Source of the DNA: Bacillota bacterium
GTDB taxonomy: Bacteria; Bacillota; DTU030; DUMP01
DNA: 34,414 nt
Assembly: GCA_030154105.1 (NCBI GenBank)
Contig: JASKKP010000022.1
Location: 1-34,414 of the forward strand
Direction of reading: 5' to 3'
The translations under genes were made by a program, and so were the position numbers. The notes under the pieces are model-generated. The model was not told where the DNA came from and searched no databases. It worked only from the letters and a program-made list of their open reading frames with translations. Shown in pieces: positions 1 through 8,666 of the stretch (position 1 is its first letter; each line of letters begins with the position of its first letter).

Positions 1-114
1 GTTACCAAAGTATTCGTCAAGCTTGGTGAACCGCCGTATACCGATCGGTACGTACGGTGGTGGGAGAGGACGGGGGTTAGCCGCCCCCTCCTACTCGATA
101 AGAAAGCTTCATGA
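1..114 (+). CDS. C-terminal tail of an unidentified upstream protein (5' end outside window)
   Basis: Frame 1 is open from the first base for 37 codons and ends with a TGA at 112-114. That stop overlaps the ATG of the prepilin peptidase gene as ATGA. Such an overlap is typical of translational coupling, so this is probably the end of the preceding gene in the same pilus operon. The tail is short, polar and tryptophan-containing (RYVRWWER), and I do not recognise a family. It could also be chance open frame, since 37 codons is weak evidence. Confidence 0.45.
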   Translation, partial: VTKVFVKLGEPPYTDRYVRWWERTGVSRPLLLDKKAS

Positions 115-641
115 AAAGAGTTGATCGTATGGCGACTGCTGACTACTTCCTTATCCTGGTAGTGGCCGTTTGCACATACACGGATTTCAAGTGCCGGAAA
201 ATCTACAACGCCGTGCTTTTCCCCGCGGCGGCCATAGGCTTTGCGAGCAATTTTTACGCTGGCGGTCTTGCCGGGGGGTTAACGGCCGTAAAGGGCATGA
301 TGTTAGGTATGGCCCTTCTTCTGGTTCCCTTCATCATGGGCGGGATGGGGGCGGGGGATGTCAAGCTCCTGGGAGTGGTTGGAGCCTTTAAAGGTCCCGA
401 CTTCGTTTGGGCGGTGTTCCTTTACACGGCCATCGTCGGCGGCGTCATCTCCATAATCATTATGATCAGGAGCGGAGGCTTTTGGGCAAGGATTAGGGCC
501 GCGCTCTTTACCCTACTCTCCCTGTTGGGCTTTATGCCGCGCCTCAACTTTCTCGACACCATCTACACTAGTTCCGCTCAGACCTTTCCCTACGGCATAG
601 CCATTGGGGTGGGTACAGCCCTGGCGTATTTCCTGGGGTGA
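111..641 (+). CDS. cpaA: Type IV prepilin peptidase of the Tad system (A24 family, CpaA/TadV)
   Basis: This inner-membrane aspartyl protease removes the leader from Flp-type prepilins and from TadE/TadF pseudopilins. The 176-aa product is almost entirely hydrophobic, with about five membrane segments. It carries the two family aspartates: D25 in TDFKCRKIYN and D83 in GMGAGDVKL, the GxGD motif. The length fits the short CpaA/TadV form without the methyltransferase domain. The start at 111 overlaps the upstream stop; an ATG six codons further in (129) is the alternative. Six bases separate it from tadE. Its position at the head of tadE, cpaB, tadZ and tadABC makes the pilus assignment secure. 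Confidence 0.9.
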   Translation: MKRVDRMATADYFLILVVAVCTYTDFKCRKIYNAVLFPAAAIGFASNFYAGGLAGGLTAVKGMMLGMALLLVPFIMGGMGAGDVKLLGVVGAFKGPDFVWAVFLYTAIVGGVISIIIMIRSGGFWARIRAALFTLLSLLGFMPRLNFLDTIYTSSAQTFPYGIAIGVGTALAYFLG

Positions 642-647
642 TGCGGT

Positions 648-1055
648 ATGGTCAAGGGGGAAAGGTTCTGGAAAAGCCAGAGAGGGCAATCGCTGGTTGA
701 ACTCGCCCTGACCCTGCCGGTGATTGTCCTGATACTTTTCGGCATCCTGGAATTCGGCCGCATCTCTTATTCATACATCGTTATAACCCACGCCGCCCGG
801 GAAGGAGCGAGGGCCGGCGCCGTCGGTAAAAGCGACGCAGAAATTATTGCCACGATCCGCGAGAATGCTCCCCTGCCCAACGCCGACACCAATTTGCACA
901 TAACAAAGCTCGAGCCGAGCGAGTCCGCTCGGACGTCGGGGCTGCCGCTTACCGTGGAAGTTGCTTACGACGTGCAACTGGTAACCCCGCTTTTCGATAA
1001 ATTGTTACCGAATCCCTTCACGCTGAAAAGCCGGGTTACCATGAGGATAGAATGA
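648..1055 (+). CDS. tadE: TadE-like pseudopilin
   Basis: The 135-aa protein has a short polar N-terminus, then RGQSLVELALTLPVIVLIL, the TadE signature: a glutamate in a pseudopilin-like cleavage region followed by one hydrophobic helix. The next part, including HAAREGARAGA, is also typical of TadE. In Tad systems TadE is processed by the prepilin peptidase and is needed for pilus assembly at the inner membrane and cell surface. It lies six bases after the peptidase gene, and its stop overlaps the next start (ATGATGA). The family assignment is secure; the exact role of this copy is inferred from its neighbours. Confidence 0.88.
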   Translation: MVKGERFWKSQRGQSLVELALTLPVIVLILFGILEFGRISYSYIVITHAAREGARAGAVGKSDAEIIATIRENAPLPNADTNLHITKLEPSESARTSGLPLTVEVAYDVQLVTPLFDKLLPNPFTLKSRVTMRIE

Positions 1056-1999
1056 TGAAGACGCTAAATGACGTTCTTCGAAAAATAAGGCGCGACGAGA
1101 AAGGGACGGTTCTTGTCCTGGCTGCTGCTCTGATGACCGTCATCCTGGGCTTTGCCGCTTTGGCCACGGATGTGGGCGCCCTTGCCTTGGAAAAAAGCCG
1201 TCTGCAGAACGCGTGCGATGCCGCGGCCCTGGCCGCCGCCCGGGAACTTCCCTCGACGGTGGCGGCCAGAGAAAAGGCGGTGGAATACCTTGAATATAAC
1301 GGGGTGAGTCCAGAAGAAGCCGTCATAAGCTTCGATTCTACAGGCACGAGGGTGACCGTAGAAGCATCCCGCCAGGTTAATTTTACCTTTGCCCGCATTT
1401 TCGGTTTAAGCGGCAGCCAGGTTTCAGCAAAGGCCTCTGCCGTTTTCGGCAGTGTTAAGAGCATAAGCGGAGTGGTGCCTTTTGGAATCCCCGAACAGAA
1501 GCTGGTATACGGGCAGGAATATAAGTTGAAGGCCGGTTCGCACGACGGATACGGCCCGGGCAATTACGGGGCCCTGGCGCTGGGGTTCAGGGGCGCATCC
1601 AGCTACAGAAATAACCTGAAATACGGTTACGGTGGCACCGTAAGTGTGGGAGATTGGGTGTTGACGGAGCCGGGAAACATGTCGGGCCCTACGGCAGAAG
1701 GAGTAAATTACCGCCTGAGCCTGTGCCGGCATACCCCCAAGTGCACTATAAATTCCTATCACCCCGACTGCCCAATGGTTGTCATAGTGCCGATTTTTGA
1801 GCCTACCTACTTGAGCGGCAGGGACGAAGTAAAAATAGTCGGGTTCGGTGCCTTCCTATTAAAAGGGGTAGAAGGGACGGGCCATGAAAGTGTGGTATCC
1901 GGCTATTTTTTGCAGATGGTCCCGCCGGAAGGGTTGCGCTATACGCTGGACCCCAACGGAGCCGACTACGGCCTGCACGCGGCCAAGCTGGTGGAATAG
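1052..1999 (+). CDS. TadG-like pilus-assembly protein (Tad_N domain, secreted C-terminal region)
   Basis: The 315-aa protein starts with RRDEKGTVLVLAAALMTVI followed by a helix ending near LEKSRLQNACDAAALAAAR. This is the classic Tad_N layout of TadG-like proteins: one transmembrane helix with an alanine-rich periplasmic stalk. The remaining ~250 residues are extracytoplasmic, glycine- and tyrosine-rich, and contain a cysteine/histidine-rich stretch (LCRHTPKCTINSYHPDCP) that could bind metal or form disulfides. I find no von Willebrand A motif, so it is shorter than classical TadG. A second ATG at 1055 is an equally possible start. It overlaps tadE by four bases, so the two are probably translationally coupled. 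Confidence 0.75.
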   Translation: MMKTLNDVLRKIRRDEKGTVLVLAAALMTVILGFAALATDVGALALEKSRLQNACDAAALAAARELPSTVAAREKAVEYLEYNGVSPEEAVISFDSTGTRVTVEASRQVNFTFARIFGLSGSQVSAKASAVFGSVKSISGVVPFGIPEQKLVYGQEYKLKAGSHDGYGPGNYGALALGFRGASSYRNNLKYGYGGTVSVGDWVLTEPGNMSGPTAEGVNYRLSLCRHTPKCTINSYHPDCPMVVIVPIFEPTYLSGRDEVKIVGFGAFLLKGVEGTGHESVVSGYFLQMVPPEGLRYTLDPNGADYGLHAAKLVE

Positions 2000-2023
2000 A
2001 AATTGGCGAGGAGAATTGACCTT

Positions 2024-2725
2024 ATGAGAAACAAGTTCATCTTCCTACTGGCGATTATTTTCGGCCTTGCGGCCGCTCTCGGCACCTATAGCTACCTGGA
2101 AAATCTAAAGAGAACTTACAGAACCTCCGGGCATTTCGCCCGCGTGGCCATAGCCAAGCGGAAGATTCCGGCTAGGACGGTCATAAGCGGCGAGATGCTG
2201 GAATTCAAAGAGATGCCCGTGGAATACGTCCTCCCGGGCACGGTGGTAGACGTCAAAGATGCGGCGGGCAAAATGGCCGTGAGCGACATCTATCCCGGGG
2301 AGATGATCCTGAGCAACAAACTGGTGGCGAAAACCGACGTCGCCGCCGGCCTGGCGGCAAAAGTGGAGAAGGGGAGAAGGGCCATTTCCATTCCGGTCAA
2401 TAACATTACGGCCATGCACGGGCTTATTAGCGCGGGAGATCGCGTTGACGTTTTGGTTACTTTCAATGCTCCCGGGGAACAAAAAACTCCGGTCACCTCC
2501 ACCATAATTCAAAATGCTCCGGTCCTGGCCGTCGACGGCAATCTCGAAGGCGGGGGAGGGTCGAAACAAGAGCTCCAGACCGTTACCCTTATGGTAAAAC
2601 CGGTTGAGGCTCAAAAGATAGCCCTGGCCATCCAGCACGGTAGCATTCAACTGGCGCTGCGCTCGCCGGATGATGCTGAAGTCGTGCCGGTTCCGCCAAG
2701 CAAACTCGAACATCTATTGCCATAG
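2024..2725 (+). CDS. cpaB: CpaB/RcpC-type pilus assembly protein (SAF domain)
   Basis: From the ATG at 2024 the protein is 233 aa: a single N-terminal membrane anchor (KFIFLLAIIFGLAAALGTY), then an SAF-like domain (AIAKRKIPARTVISGEML; a later DIYPGEMILSNKL) and a C-terminal CpaB-type beta domain with VEKGRRAISIPVNNI and GDRVDVLVTF. CpaB/RcpC is thought to act in the envelope alongside the pilus secretin or its Gram-positive equivalent. I prefer ATG 2024 to the in-frame TTG at 2003 because GAGGAG lies at 2008-2013 with suitable spacing and the anchor then sits right at the N-terminus. The gene is packed between tadG and tadZ. Confidence 0.88.
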   Translation: MRNKFIFLLAIIFGLAAALGTYSYLENLKRTYRTSGHFARVAIAKRKIPARTVISGEMLEFKEMPVEYVLPGTVVDVKDAAGKMAVSDIYPGEMILSNKLVAKTDVAAGLAAKVEKGRRAISIPVNNITAMHGLISAGDRVDVLVTFNAPGEQKTPVTSTIIQNAPVLAVDGNLEGGGGSKQELQTVTLMVKPVEAQKIALAIQHGSIQLALRSPDDAEVVPVPPSKLEHLLP

Positions 2726-2740
2726 CGGGGAGAGTTTTAT

Positions 2741-3961
2741 ATGACGCCGATAAGGGTTTTGATCGCCGACGATGTAGCTACCACGCGGGAAGACGTAAAA
2801 CGCCTGCTTTATTTTGAGGACGACATAGAGGTGGTGGGCGAGGCTGCCGACGGTTACGAAGCTGTGTCCTTGGCGGAGGAACTGAAACCAGATGTGATCC
2901 TTATGGATATAAACATGCCCCGCCTGGACGGCATCGGTGCCACCGAGCAGATTTCCGTAAATGTGCCCCAGTGTGCCATCATCATCATTTCCATCCAGGG
3001 TGAGCGGGAATATCTCCGCAAGGCCATGGCTGCCGGGGCCAGGGAATATCTGGTAAAACCTTTCTCGGCCGATGAACTGGCCAACGCCATCCGCCGCGTC
3101 AACGAATCCCAGAAGCGGCGCAACATATACCTGTCATCGCCCGTGGGCGCAAATACCCCGCCGGCCCCCAGGCAAAAGGGTAAAATCATCGCCTTTTTCT
3201 GCACCAAAGGGGGCGTAGGCAAAACAACCCTGGCCTGCAATCTGGCCGTGGCTCTGGCGCAGGAGACCGGGAAGAAAGTGGCCCTAGTGGATCTGGACCT
3301 CACGGCCGGCGATGCTGCGATGATGCTCAATATTAACGCTGCAAGCACCATAGCCGACCTGGTGCAGGAACAGGATACCCTGGATTTTCAACTGGTGGAG
3401 GTGTTTTTGGTGCCCCACCTGTCGGGGGCCAGGGTTCTCCCGGCGCCGTTTTCGCCGGAGCAGGCGGAACTGGTCCATGCGTCCCATGTAGAGCAGCTCC
3501 TGAAAGTGTTAAAAGAAAACCTAGACTACATCATAGTAGATACTGCTCCGCTTTATAGCGACATCAATCTGGGAGTTCTGGAAGCGTGTGACCGGATAGC
3601 TCTCGTTTTGAACCAAGACCTCACCACCTTAAAGCACGTCAAAACCGCTTTGCACATCATGAAAACCCTGAACTGTGAATCTAAAGTGCGGATAATCCTG
3701 AACCAGCAAAGTAGCGAAGGCCTGAAACTCAAGGAACTGGAGAAGACGTTGAATACCGCCATAACGGCGGCCGTGCCTGAGGACGGCAAAACGGTGCGAA
3801 GTGCCGTCAACAAGGGGGTGCCCTTCGTCATGTCCCAGCCTTATGCCAAAGTATCGGCCGCCGTGCGGGACCTCATCGGCTTGTTGGACCTGGCTAAAAC
3901 CACTGAGCGTAAGGAAGTAACCGCTTCCAAGTCTTTGGTAACAAAAATGTTCAGTTTTTGA
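2741..3961 (+). CDS. tadZ: TadZ/CpaE: receiver domain fused to a MinD-like ATPase
   Basis: This 406-aa protein localises the Tad machine in the cell. Residues 1-120 form a response-regulator receiver domain with an apparently complete acidic pocket: D10/D11, phospho-acceptor D56 in LMDINMP, S84 and K106 in LVKPFS. Residues ~148-390 are a ParA/MinD-type ATPase with a deviant Walker A (CTKGGVGKTTLACNL, residues 154-168) and VDLDLTAGD. Many CpaE/TadZ receivers are degenerate, but here the key residues are present, so phosphorylation is possible. The DegS-like kinase a few genes downstream is one candidate partner (inference). The start has a good GGGGAGAG ribosome-binding site. It sits just before tadA, as expected. 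Confidence 0.9.
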   Translation: MTPIRVLIADDVATTREDVKRLLYFEDDIEVVGEAADGYEAVSLAEELKPDVILMDINMPRLDGIGATEQISVNVPQCAIIIISIQGEREYLRKAMAAGAREYLVKPFSADELANAIRRVNESQKRRNIYLSSPVGANTPPAPRQKGKIIAFFCTKGGVGKTTLACNLAVALAQETGKKVALVDLDLTAGDAAMMLNINAASTIADLVQEQDTLDFQLVEVFLVPHLSGARVLPAPFSPEQAELVHASHVEQLLKVLKENLDYIIVDTAPLYSDINLGVLEACDRIALVLNQDLTTLKHVKTALHIMKTLNCESKVRIILNQQSSEGLKLKELEKTLNTAITAAVPEDGKTVRSAVNKGVPFVMSQPYAKVSAAVRDLIGLLDLAKTTERKEVTASKSLVTKMFSF

Positions 3962-3992
3962 GTTCGCTATTTCGCATACGGAGTGACCGAAG

Positions 3993-5354
3993 ATGTCTTT
4001 ACTGAAGAGGCTTGAAAGCAAAAGGGCGGCGGAAGATGTGAACCACGAGGAACGGAAAACGGCCCAGAACCATTTTGCCCGGGACCCTTACGCCGCATTA
4101 AAGGCCAGCCTGCATAAGAAGATTGTGGATGAGCTCAAAGACATAAAGGCTCCCGAAGAAAAAGACAACGCACTTTTGGCCAAACGCATAGAAGAACTGG
4201 TGGAGGCTTATTTGACCTCGGAAGGTGAAAGCCGTATTCCCCGGCCGGAAAGGCTTCGGATAGCCGGGGAAATAGTCGACGAAATACTGGGTTACGGGCC
4301 GATTACTCCCCTCCTGAGTGACCCCGAGATCAGCGAAATAATGGTCAACGGCCCACACCAGGTTTATGTGGAAAGAAACGGCATACTGGAACTAACCGAT
4401 GTCTTTTTCCGGGACAACGACCACGTCATGAACATTATCGACAGGATAGTTTCACCGCTCGGAAGGCGGATAGATGAGAGCATGCCCATGGTGGATGCCA
4501 GGCTTCCGGACGGATCCCGGGTAAATGCCATCATCCCCCCTCTCGCTTTGAACGGCCCGGTTATCACCATCCGGAAGTTTTCTCGGGACCCGTTCACGGT
4601 AGAAGATCTGATCAATTTCGGCACCCTTACCCGCGAAATGGCCGCTTTCCTCGAGGCCTGCGTCAAGGCGAGGCTTAATATCGTGGTGTCCGGCGGCACG
4701 GGGAGCGGCAAGACGACGACGCTCAACGTGCTGTCTTCGTTTATCCCGCCTACGGAAAGGATCATTACCATTGAAGACGCGGCGGAGCTTCAGCTGCGCC
4801 AGCCGCATGTAATCACCCTGGAGAGCCGGCCGCCGAACATCGAAGGCAAAGGAGCTATAACGATTCGCGATCTGGTGCGGAACGCTCTCCGCATGAGGCC
4901 CGACCGGATAATCGTAGGCGAGGTGCGCGGCGGCGAAGCGCTGGACATGCTGCAGGCCATGAACACGGGCCACGACGGTTCTCTCACCACCGGCCACGCC
5001 AATTCGCCGCGAGACATGCTCTCCCGCTTGGAAACCATGGTGCTTATGGCCGGGATGGACCTGCCGGTGCGGGCCATCCGGGAGCAGATTTCGTCGGCCA
5101 TAGATTTAATCATCCAACAAAGCCGCCTGCGGGACGGTTCCCGGCGTATCACGCACATAACGGAAGTCCTCGGGCTGGAAGGAGAAGTGATTGTGCTCCA
5201 GGATCTTTATACCTTCTGCCAGACGGGGATAGAACGCGACGGCAGGGTTAAGGGGTATTTTTCCTGTACCGGCATCCGGCCCAAATGCCTGGAACGCATC
5301 GAGGCCAGCGGCATCAAATTGCCTCCGGAAGTGTTCAAGCCCTCCATTCTGTAG
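3993..5354 (+). CDS. tadA: TadA/CpaF secretion ATPase
   Basis: This hexameric cytoplasmic ATPase powers Flp pilus assembly. The 453-aa protein has the N-terminal region of the family ([21 protein letters not shown]), a Walker A GGTGSGKT at 234-241, an Asp box ([10 protein letters not shown]), Walker [16 protein letters not shown] and the His box [15 protein letters not shown]. Length and motif order match CpaF/TadA closely. It is one of the most certain calls in the window. A short spacer separates it from tadZ, and tadB follows after 22 bases. Confidence 0.96.
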   Translation: MSLLKRLESKRAAEDVNHEERKTAQNHFARDPYAALKASLHKKIVDELKDIKAPEEKDNALLAKRIEELVEAYLTSEGESRIPRPERLRIAGEIVDEILGYGPITPLLSDPEISEIMVNGPHQVYVERNGILELTDVFFRDNDHVMNIIDRIVSPLGRRIDESMPMVDARLPDGSRVNAIIPPLALNGPVITIRKFSRDPFTVEDLINFGTLTREMAAFLEACVKARLNIVVSGGTGSGKTTTLNVLSSFIPPTERIITIEDAAELQLRQPHVITLESRPPNIEGKGAITIRDLVRNALRMRPDRIIVGEVRGGEALDMLQAMNTGHDGSLTTGHANSPRDMLSRLETMVLMAGMDLPVRAIREQISSAIDLIIQQSRLRDGSRRITHITEVLGLEGEVIVLQDLYTFCQTGIERDGRVKGYFSCTGIRPKCLERIEASGIKLPPEVFKPSIL

Positions 5355-5376
5355 GCTTAAGAGGGGGTAAAAAGGA

Positions 5377-6336
5377 GTGGAAGCCGTAAGCGTGCTGGTC
5401 TTCCTGGCGGTTTTTTTGGCGGTGTTGGGGGTGGCTGAGGCCGGTTCTTCCGATCGGCGTCTGGTGATGACGCGCATCAAAAGAATTGCCTCGCCTGAGG
5501 TTCGGCAAGAAGAGACGACCGCTCGTCGGCAGCGAGCGGAATTATGGCGGAGATTATTGACCTGGGCGGGCGGTTTATCTCTGGCACGCCGCCTGGGGCG
5601 GCTGGTGGATAAAAAACTGGAAGAAGCCGACGTGTTGCTCCGCGGAGGGGAATTTATCATCATTGTCGTCGCCTGTGCTGTTGCTGCTTCGCTCGTTGCC
5701 TTTACGATAACTCTAAATCCTGCCGGTAGCTTGGTTCTGGGCCTGGCAGCCGCTGTGATGCCGTTTGTGGCGCTCGATGCCGCCAGGGCCAAAAGAGTTT
5801 TAAGTTTTAACGCCCAGATCGGCGACGCCCTAACCATTATGGCCAACTCCCTCCGCTCGGGCTTCAGCTTTTTGCAGAGCATGGATATGGTGCGCAAGGA
5901 GTTGCCGGACCCCATAAAAAAAGAGTTTACAAGGACCATGAAAGAAATAAGCCTGGGGACTCCAACCGAAGAGGCCCTTGAAAACATGGCCAGGCGGGTG
6001 AACAGCGAAGACCTGGACTTGGTGGTCACGGCGGTCCTGATTCAGAGACAGGTGGGGGGCAACCTTTCGGAGGTTTTGGACAATATTGCGGAGACCGTCC
6101 GGGAACGCATGCGCATAAAGCGGGAAATTAGGACCCTTACCGCCCAAGGGCGTATCTCAGGCCTCATTATAGGTCTTTTACCGCTGATCCTCGGTGGCTT
6201 TATGATGGTGGTAAGACCGTCGTACGTAATGGAGCTTTTTTCCTCCCGGGCTGGGCTGGCCATGTTGGCGGTGGCTGTAACCGGAGAGTTCGCAGGGTTG
6301 CTGATTATAAGAAGGATTGTAGACATCAAATTCTAG
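5377..6336 (+). CDS. tadB: TadB inner-membrane platform protein (T2SSF domain)
   Basis: TadB and TadC form the membrane platform on which the TadA ATPase acts. The 319-aa protein has hydrophobic segments near 5-20, 90-135 and 255-310. Its central cytoplasmic T2SSF domain contains LRSGFSFLQSMDMV and the following EISLGTPTEEALENMARRV, then QRQVGGNLSEVLDNIAETVRE. The start is GTG at 5377, supported by the purine-rich GAGGGGG at 5361-5367. It is followed after 15 bases by tadC. Confidence 0.92.
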   Translation: MEAVSVLVFLAVFLAVLGVAEAGSSDRRLVMTRIKRIASPEVRQEETTARRQRAELWRRLLTWAGGLSLARRLGRLVDKKLEEADVLLRGGEFIIIVVACAVAASLVAFTITLNPAGSLVLGLAAAVMPFVALDAARAKRVLSFNAQIGDALTIMANSLRSGFSFLQSMDMVRKELPDPIKKEFTRTMKEISLGTPTEEALENMARRVNSEDLDLVVTAVLIQRQVGGNLSEVLDNIAETVRERMRIKREIRTLTAQGRISGLIIGLLPLILGGFMMVVRPSYVMELFSSRAGLAMLAVAVTGEFAGLLIIRRIVDIKF

Positions 6337-6351
6337 GGAGGCCATGTATAT

Positions 6352-7278
6352 ATGGCGCCTCTGGTTTTGGCTTTAACCGGAGTTTTCGGCAGCACATTTA
6401 CAATTACCCTGCTTTTGCACCGCTTGCTCTTTGGGGAAAGCATAAGAATGAGCGAAAGGCTAACGGAAGTGGTAGGTACCGCTCCCGTTTCCATCAGGCA
6501 ACAGGAACTATCCTTTCCTTTATTTCACCGGTTTATAAAGCCCGTAGTGGCTGGCCTGGCCAAGGTTCTGGTGCGGCACATGCCTGCTGTCGGCGCGGAG
6601 ACGCTGGAGAAAAGGCTGACAGAAGCAGGCAGGCCGTGGAATTTATCCGGGCGCGAACTTTTGGCGATAAAGTACGTGCTGGCAGGGTTAAATGCGCTGG
6701 CTTTAATGGAACTATGGAAGCTTGCCGGGCAGGCGGCGCTGCAGTCGGCAGTAATGGCCCTTGTGGGAGGCATTGCCGGGTGGCTGCTGCCGGATGCGGT
6801 TTTAAGCTCCAAAGCCAGGCAGCGCAGGGAACAGGTGGAAAAGTCTCTGCCCGACGTGCTGGATCTTATCACCGTGTGCGTGGAGGCCGGATTGGGGTTT
6901 GACGCCGCCCTGGTGAAGGTCGTAGAAAAATCCAAGGGCGTCCTGGCCGACGAACTATTTCAGGTTTTACAAGAAATAAGGATGGGAAAACCCAGGAGAG
7001 AAGCGCTGCGGGAAATGGCCGACAGAATGGCCGTTGAAGATCTGTCGAATTTTGTGGGCTCGATCATCATGGCTGAACAGCTGGGCATAAGCATAGGGAA
7101 CGTGCTGCGCTCGCAGTCCAAGGAGGCGCGGCAGAAGCGCCGCCAGCGGGTAGAAGAGATGGCCATGAAAGCACCAGTAAAAATGCTTTTACCCATGGTC
7201 ATTTTCATTTTCCCTGCGGTGTTCATCGTCTTACTCGGGCCGGCGGCCATCCAGATAATGCGGGCTTTTGGTTTGTAG
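6352..7278 (+). CDS. tadC: TadC inner-membrane platform protein (T2SSF domain)
   Basis: This second platform protein of the Tad system is a homologue of TadB. The 308-aa product has an N-terminal membrane segment, a central pair of segments (ALMELWKLAG to WLLPDAVL) and a T2SSF domain with SLPDVLDLITVCVEAGLGFDAAL and EIRMGKPRREALREMADRM. The KAPVKMLLPMVIFIFPAVFIVL stretch near the C-terminus is typical of TadC and tells it apart from TadB. A GGGAGG sits 10 bases before the ATG. The stop is followed after 13 bases by the DUF192 gene. Confidence 0.93.
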   Translation: MAPLVLALTGVFGSTFTITLLLHRLLFGESIRMSERLTEVVGTAPVSIRQQELSFPLFHRFIKPVVAGLAKVLVRHMPAVGAETLEKRLTEAGRPWNLSGRELLAIKYVLAGLNALALMELWKLAGQAALQSAVMALVGGIAGWLLPDAVLSSKARQRREQVEKSLPDVLDLITVCVEAGLGFDAALVKVVEKSKGVLADELFQVLQEIRMGKPRREALREMADRMAVEDLSNFVGSIIMAEQLGISIGNVLRSQSKEARQKRRQRVEEMAMKAPVKMLLPMVIFIFPAVFIVLLGPAAIQIMRAFGL

Positions 7279-7291
7279 GGGAGGAAAAATC

Positions 7292-7642
7292 ATGAAGGCG
7301 ACTAATTTCACCAGAAAAAAGGTCCTGGCCGAGGAGGTTAAGACGGCCTTCTCTTTTGCCGAAAGGCTGGTTGGTTTGATTTGCACTGCGGAATTTCGCA
7401 CGGGTATGGGGCTCTTGCTTGCACCGTGTTCGTCTATACATACCTGGTTCATGCGATACCCCATCGATGTGATCTTCCTGAACCGTGAAGACCGGGTCTT
7501 GAAAGTGGCGCATTCCGTTCCGCCCTTTAGGTTTGGGCCGGTGGTAAGAGGAGCCGCAAAAGCTCTGGAGCTTCCGGCCGGAGTATGCAGGGCAACCGGC
7601 ACAGAAATTGGTGATGTGATTGAATTTACTTGCGAGGAGTGA
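7292..7642 (+). CDS. DUF192 family protein
   Basis: From ATG 7292 the product is 116 aa. It matches the DUF192 pattern: GLICTAEFRTGMGLLL, then SIHTWFMRYPIDVIFLN, and a C-terminal AKALELPAGVCRATG. DUF192 proteins are small beta-barrel proteins of unknown role, sometimes secreted; I see no signal peptide here. I chose ATG 7292 because GGGGAGG lies directly upstream; the in-frame TTG at 7268 would overlap tadC. It sits inside the Tad operon and its stop is six bases from the next start, so a role linked to the pilus is possible but unproven. Confidence 0.85.
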   Translation: MKATNFTRKKVLAEEVKTAFSFAERLVGLICTAEFRTGMGLLLAPCSSIHTWFMRYPIDVIFLNREDRVLKVAHSVPPFRFGPVVRGAAKALELPAGVCRATGTEIGDVIEFTCEE

Positions 7643-7648
7643 TAGAAT

Positions 7649-8605
7649 ATGGCAAAAAGCTGGTACAAAGGCGGAGGTTTCTCCCTTACCTTCCGGCTGA
7701 GCCTCGGCCTTACGCTGATCATCACCCTGTTGATGGGAGTGGTGGGTTTTTCCACCTATATTAGGGAGCGCGACGCCTTCATAAATGGGGTCGTAGGCCG
7801 AGGGTGGGCTACCATTCGCCTCATTAATACGGTTGCGCTCGAAGCGATAAGGTCGGGAAATTATGTGCTCCTTAACCAGGTAATGAAAAATATAGAGGAA
7901 GATGCTTCTATCCTTGAAGCCGTAGTTTTAAACGAAAACGGCGATACCGTGGCCTCTTCCGGCATCGCGGGTGGAGTTTCGACTAAAGATAAAGCTGCCG
8001 ATATAATAGATAGGGCGGGCGGGAAAAAGCTTACCCCTATAAAAGATGAGAGCGGCAGGGTGACCGCCGTAGCTTTTACGTCGCCCATCGTAGACTCCGG
8101 CGGGAAAGCCGTCGGCCGTACGTACGTCCTCATGGACTTCCGTTTAGTTGAGAGTTACCTGCGCCAAACGGCCTATAGCATTATTTTCAACTTCGTGCTG
8201 GCAACTTTGGCCGGGCTCCTGCTGGCCCGCCTGATAATCATCAGGGCTGTGGGGCGCCCGATAAAGGAGCTGCTTCTGGCTACGGAAAGGGTTGCTGTCG
8301 GTGATTTTTCGTATAAGCTGCCCGTGGGGAACCGGGATGAGCTGGGGCGTCTGACCACAGCTTTCAACGTGATGGTCAAGGAACTGGGAGTGCTCTTTAA
8401 TACCATAAAAGAAAAAGTGGGCGATATGTGCTCAACTTCCAATCTAATAGCCAAGCACTCGGAAGCCTTTGAAAAAGATGCCGGCGAGCTCGAAGCCGCC
8501 CGACGGTCTGAACTTCTAAAAGAGATAAACTCCTGTGCCAGGCGCCTTGCCCGCATGTGCGACCAGCTTAACTCGCTCGTGCTTCAGTTTAAAACAGAGG
8601 CCTGA
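7649..8605 (+). CDS. Membrane sensor with Cache-like extracellular domain and HAMP, no kinase domain
   Basis: The 318-aa protein has a first membrane helix (about residues 12-35), an extracellular domain of ~140 residues resembling a single Cache/PAS-like sensor (AVVLNENGDTVASSG; TSPIVDSGGKAVG), a second helix (177-200) and a HAMP domain (about 198-250, with GRPIKELLLATERVAVGDF and DELGRLTTAFNVM). Only ~65 mostly helical residues follow, with no histidine kinase, methyl-accepting or GGDEF domain. It therefore looks like an input module that passes its signal to a separate protein. The next gene, a soluble DegS-like kinase, is the obvious candidate (inference). The ribosome-binding site GCGAGGAG overlaps the end of the DUF192 gene. 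Confidence 0.85.
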   Translation: MAKSWYKGGGFSLTFRLSLGLTLIITLLMGVVGFSTYIRERDAFINGVVGRGWATIRLINTVALEAIRSGNYVLLNQVMKNIEEDASILEAVVLNENGDTVASSGIAGGVSTKDKAADIIDRAGGKKLTPIKDESGRVTAVAFTSPIVDSGGKAVGRTYVLMDFRLVESYLRQTAYSIIFNFVLATLAGLLLARLIIIRAVGRPIKELLLATERVAVGDFSYKLPVGNRDELGRLTTAFNVMVKELGVLFNTIKEKVGDMCSTSNLIAKHSEAFEKDAGELEAARRSELLKEINSCARRLARMCDQLNSLVLQFKTEA

Positions 8606-8666
8606 GAGTCTTCTACACCTCTTTGCGATGCCTTGCAATTCTGGACGTGAAAAAGGATGAACGGCC

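Noticed and set aside
5106..6029. Minus-strand open frame of 307 codons across tadA and tadB
   Set aside because: It is a shadow of two certain genes, with low-complexity Ser/Arg/Thr-rich translation and no family features.
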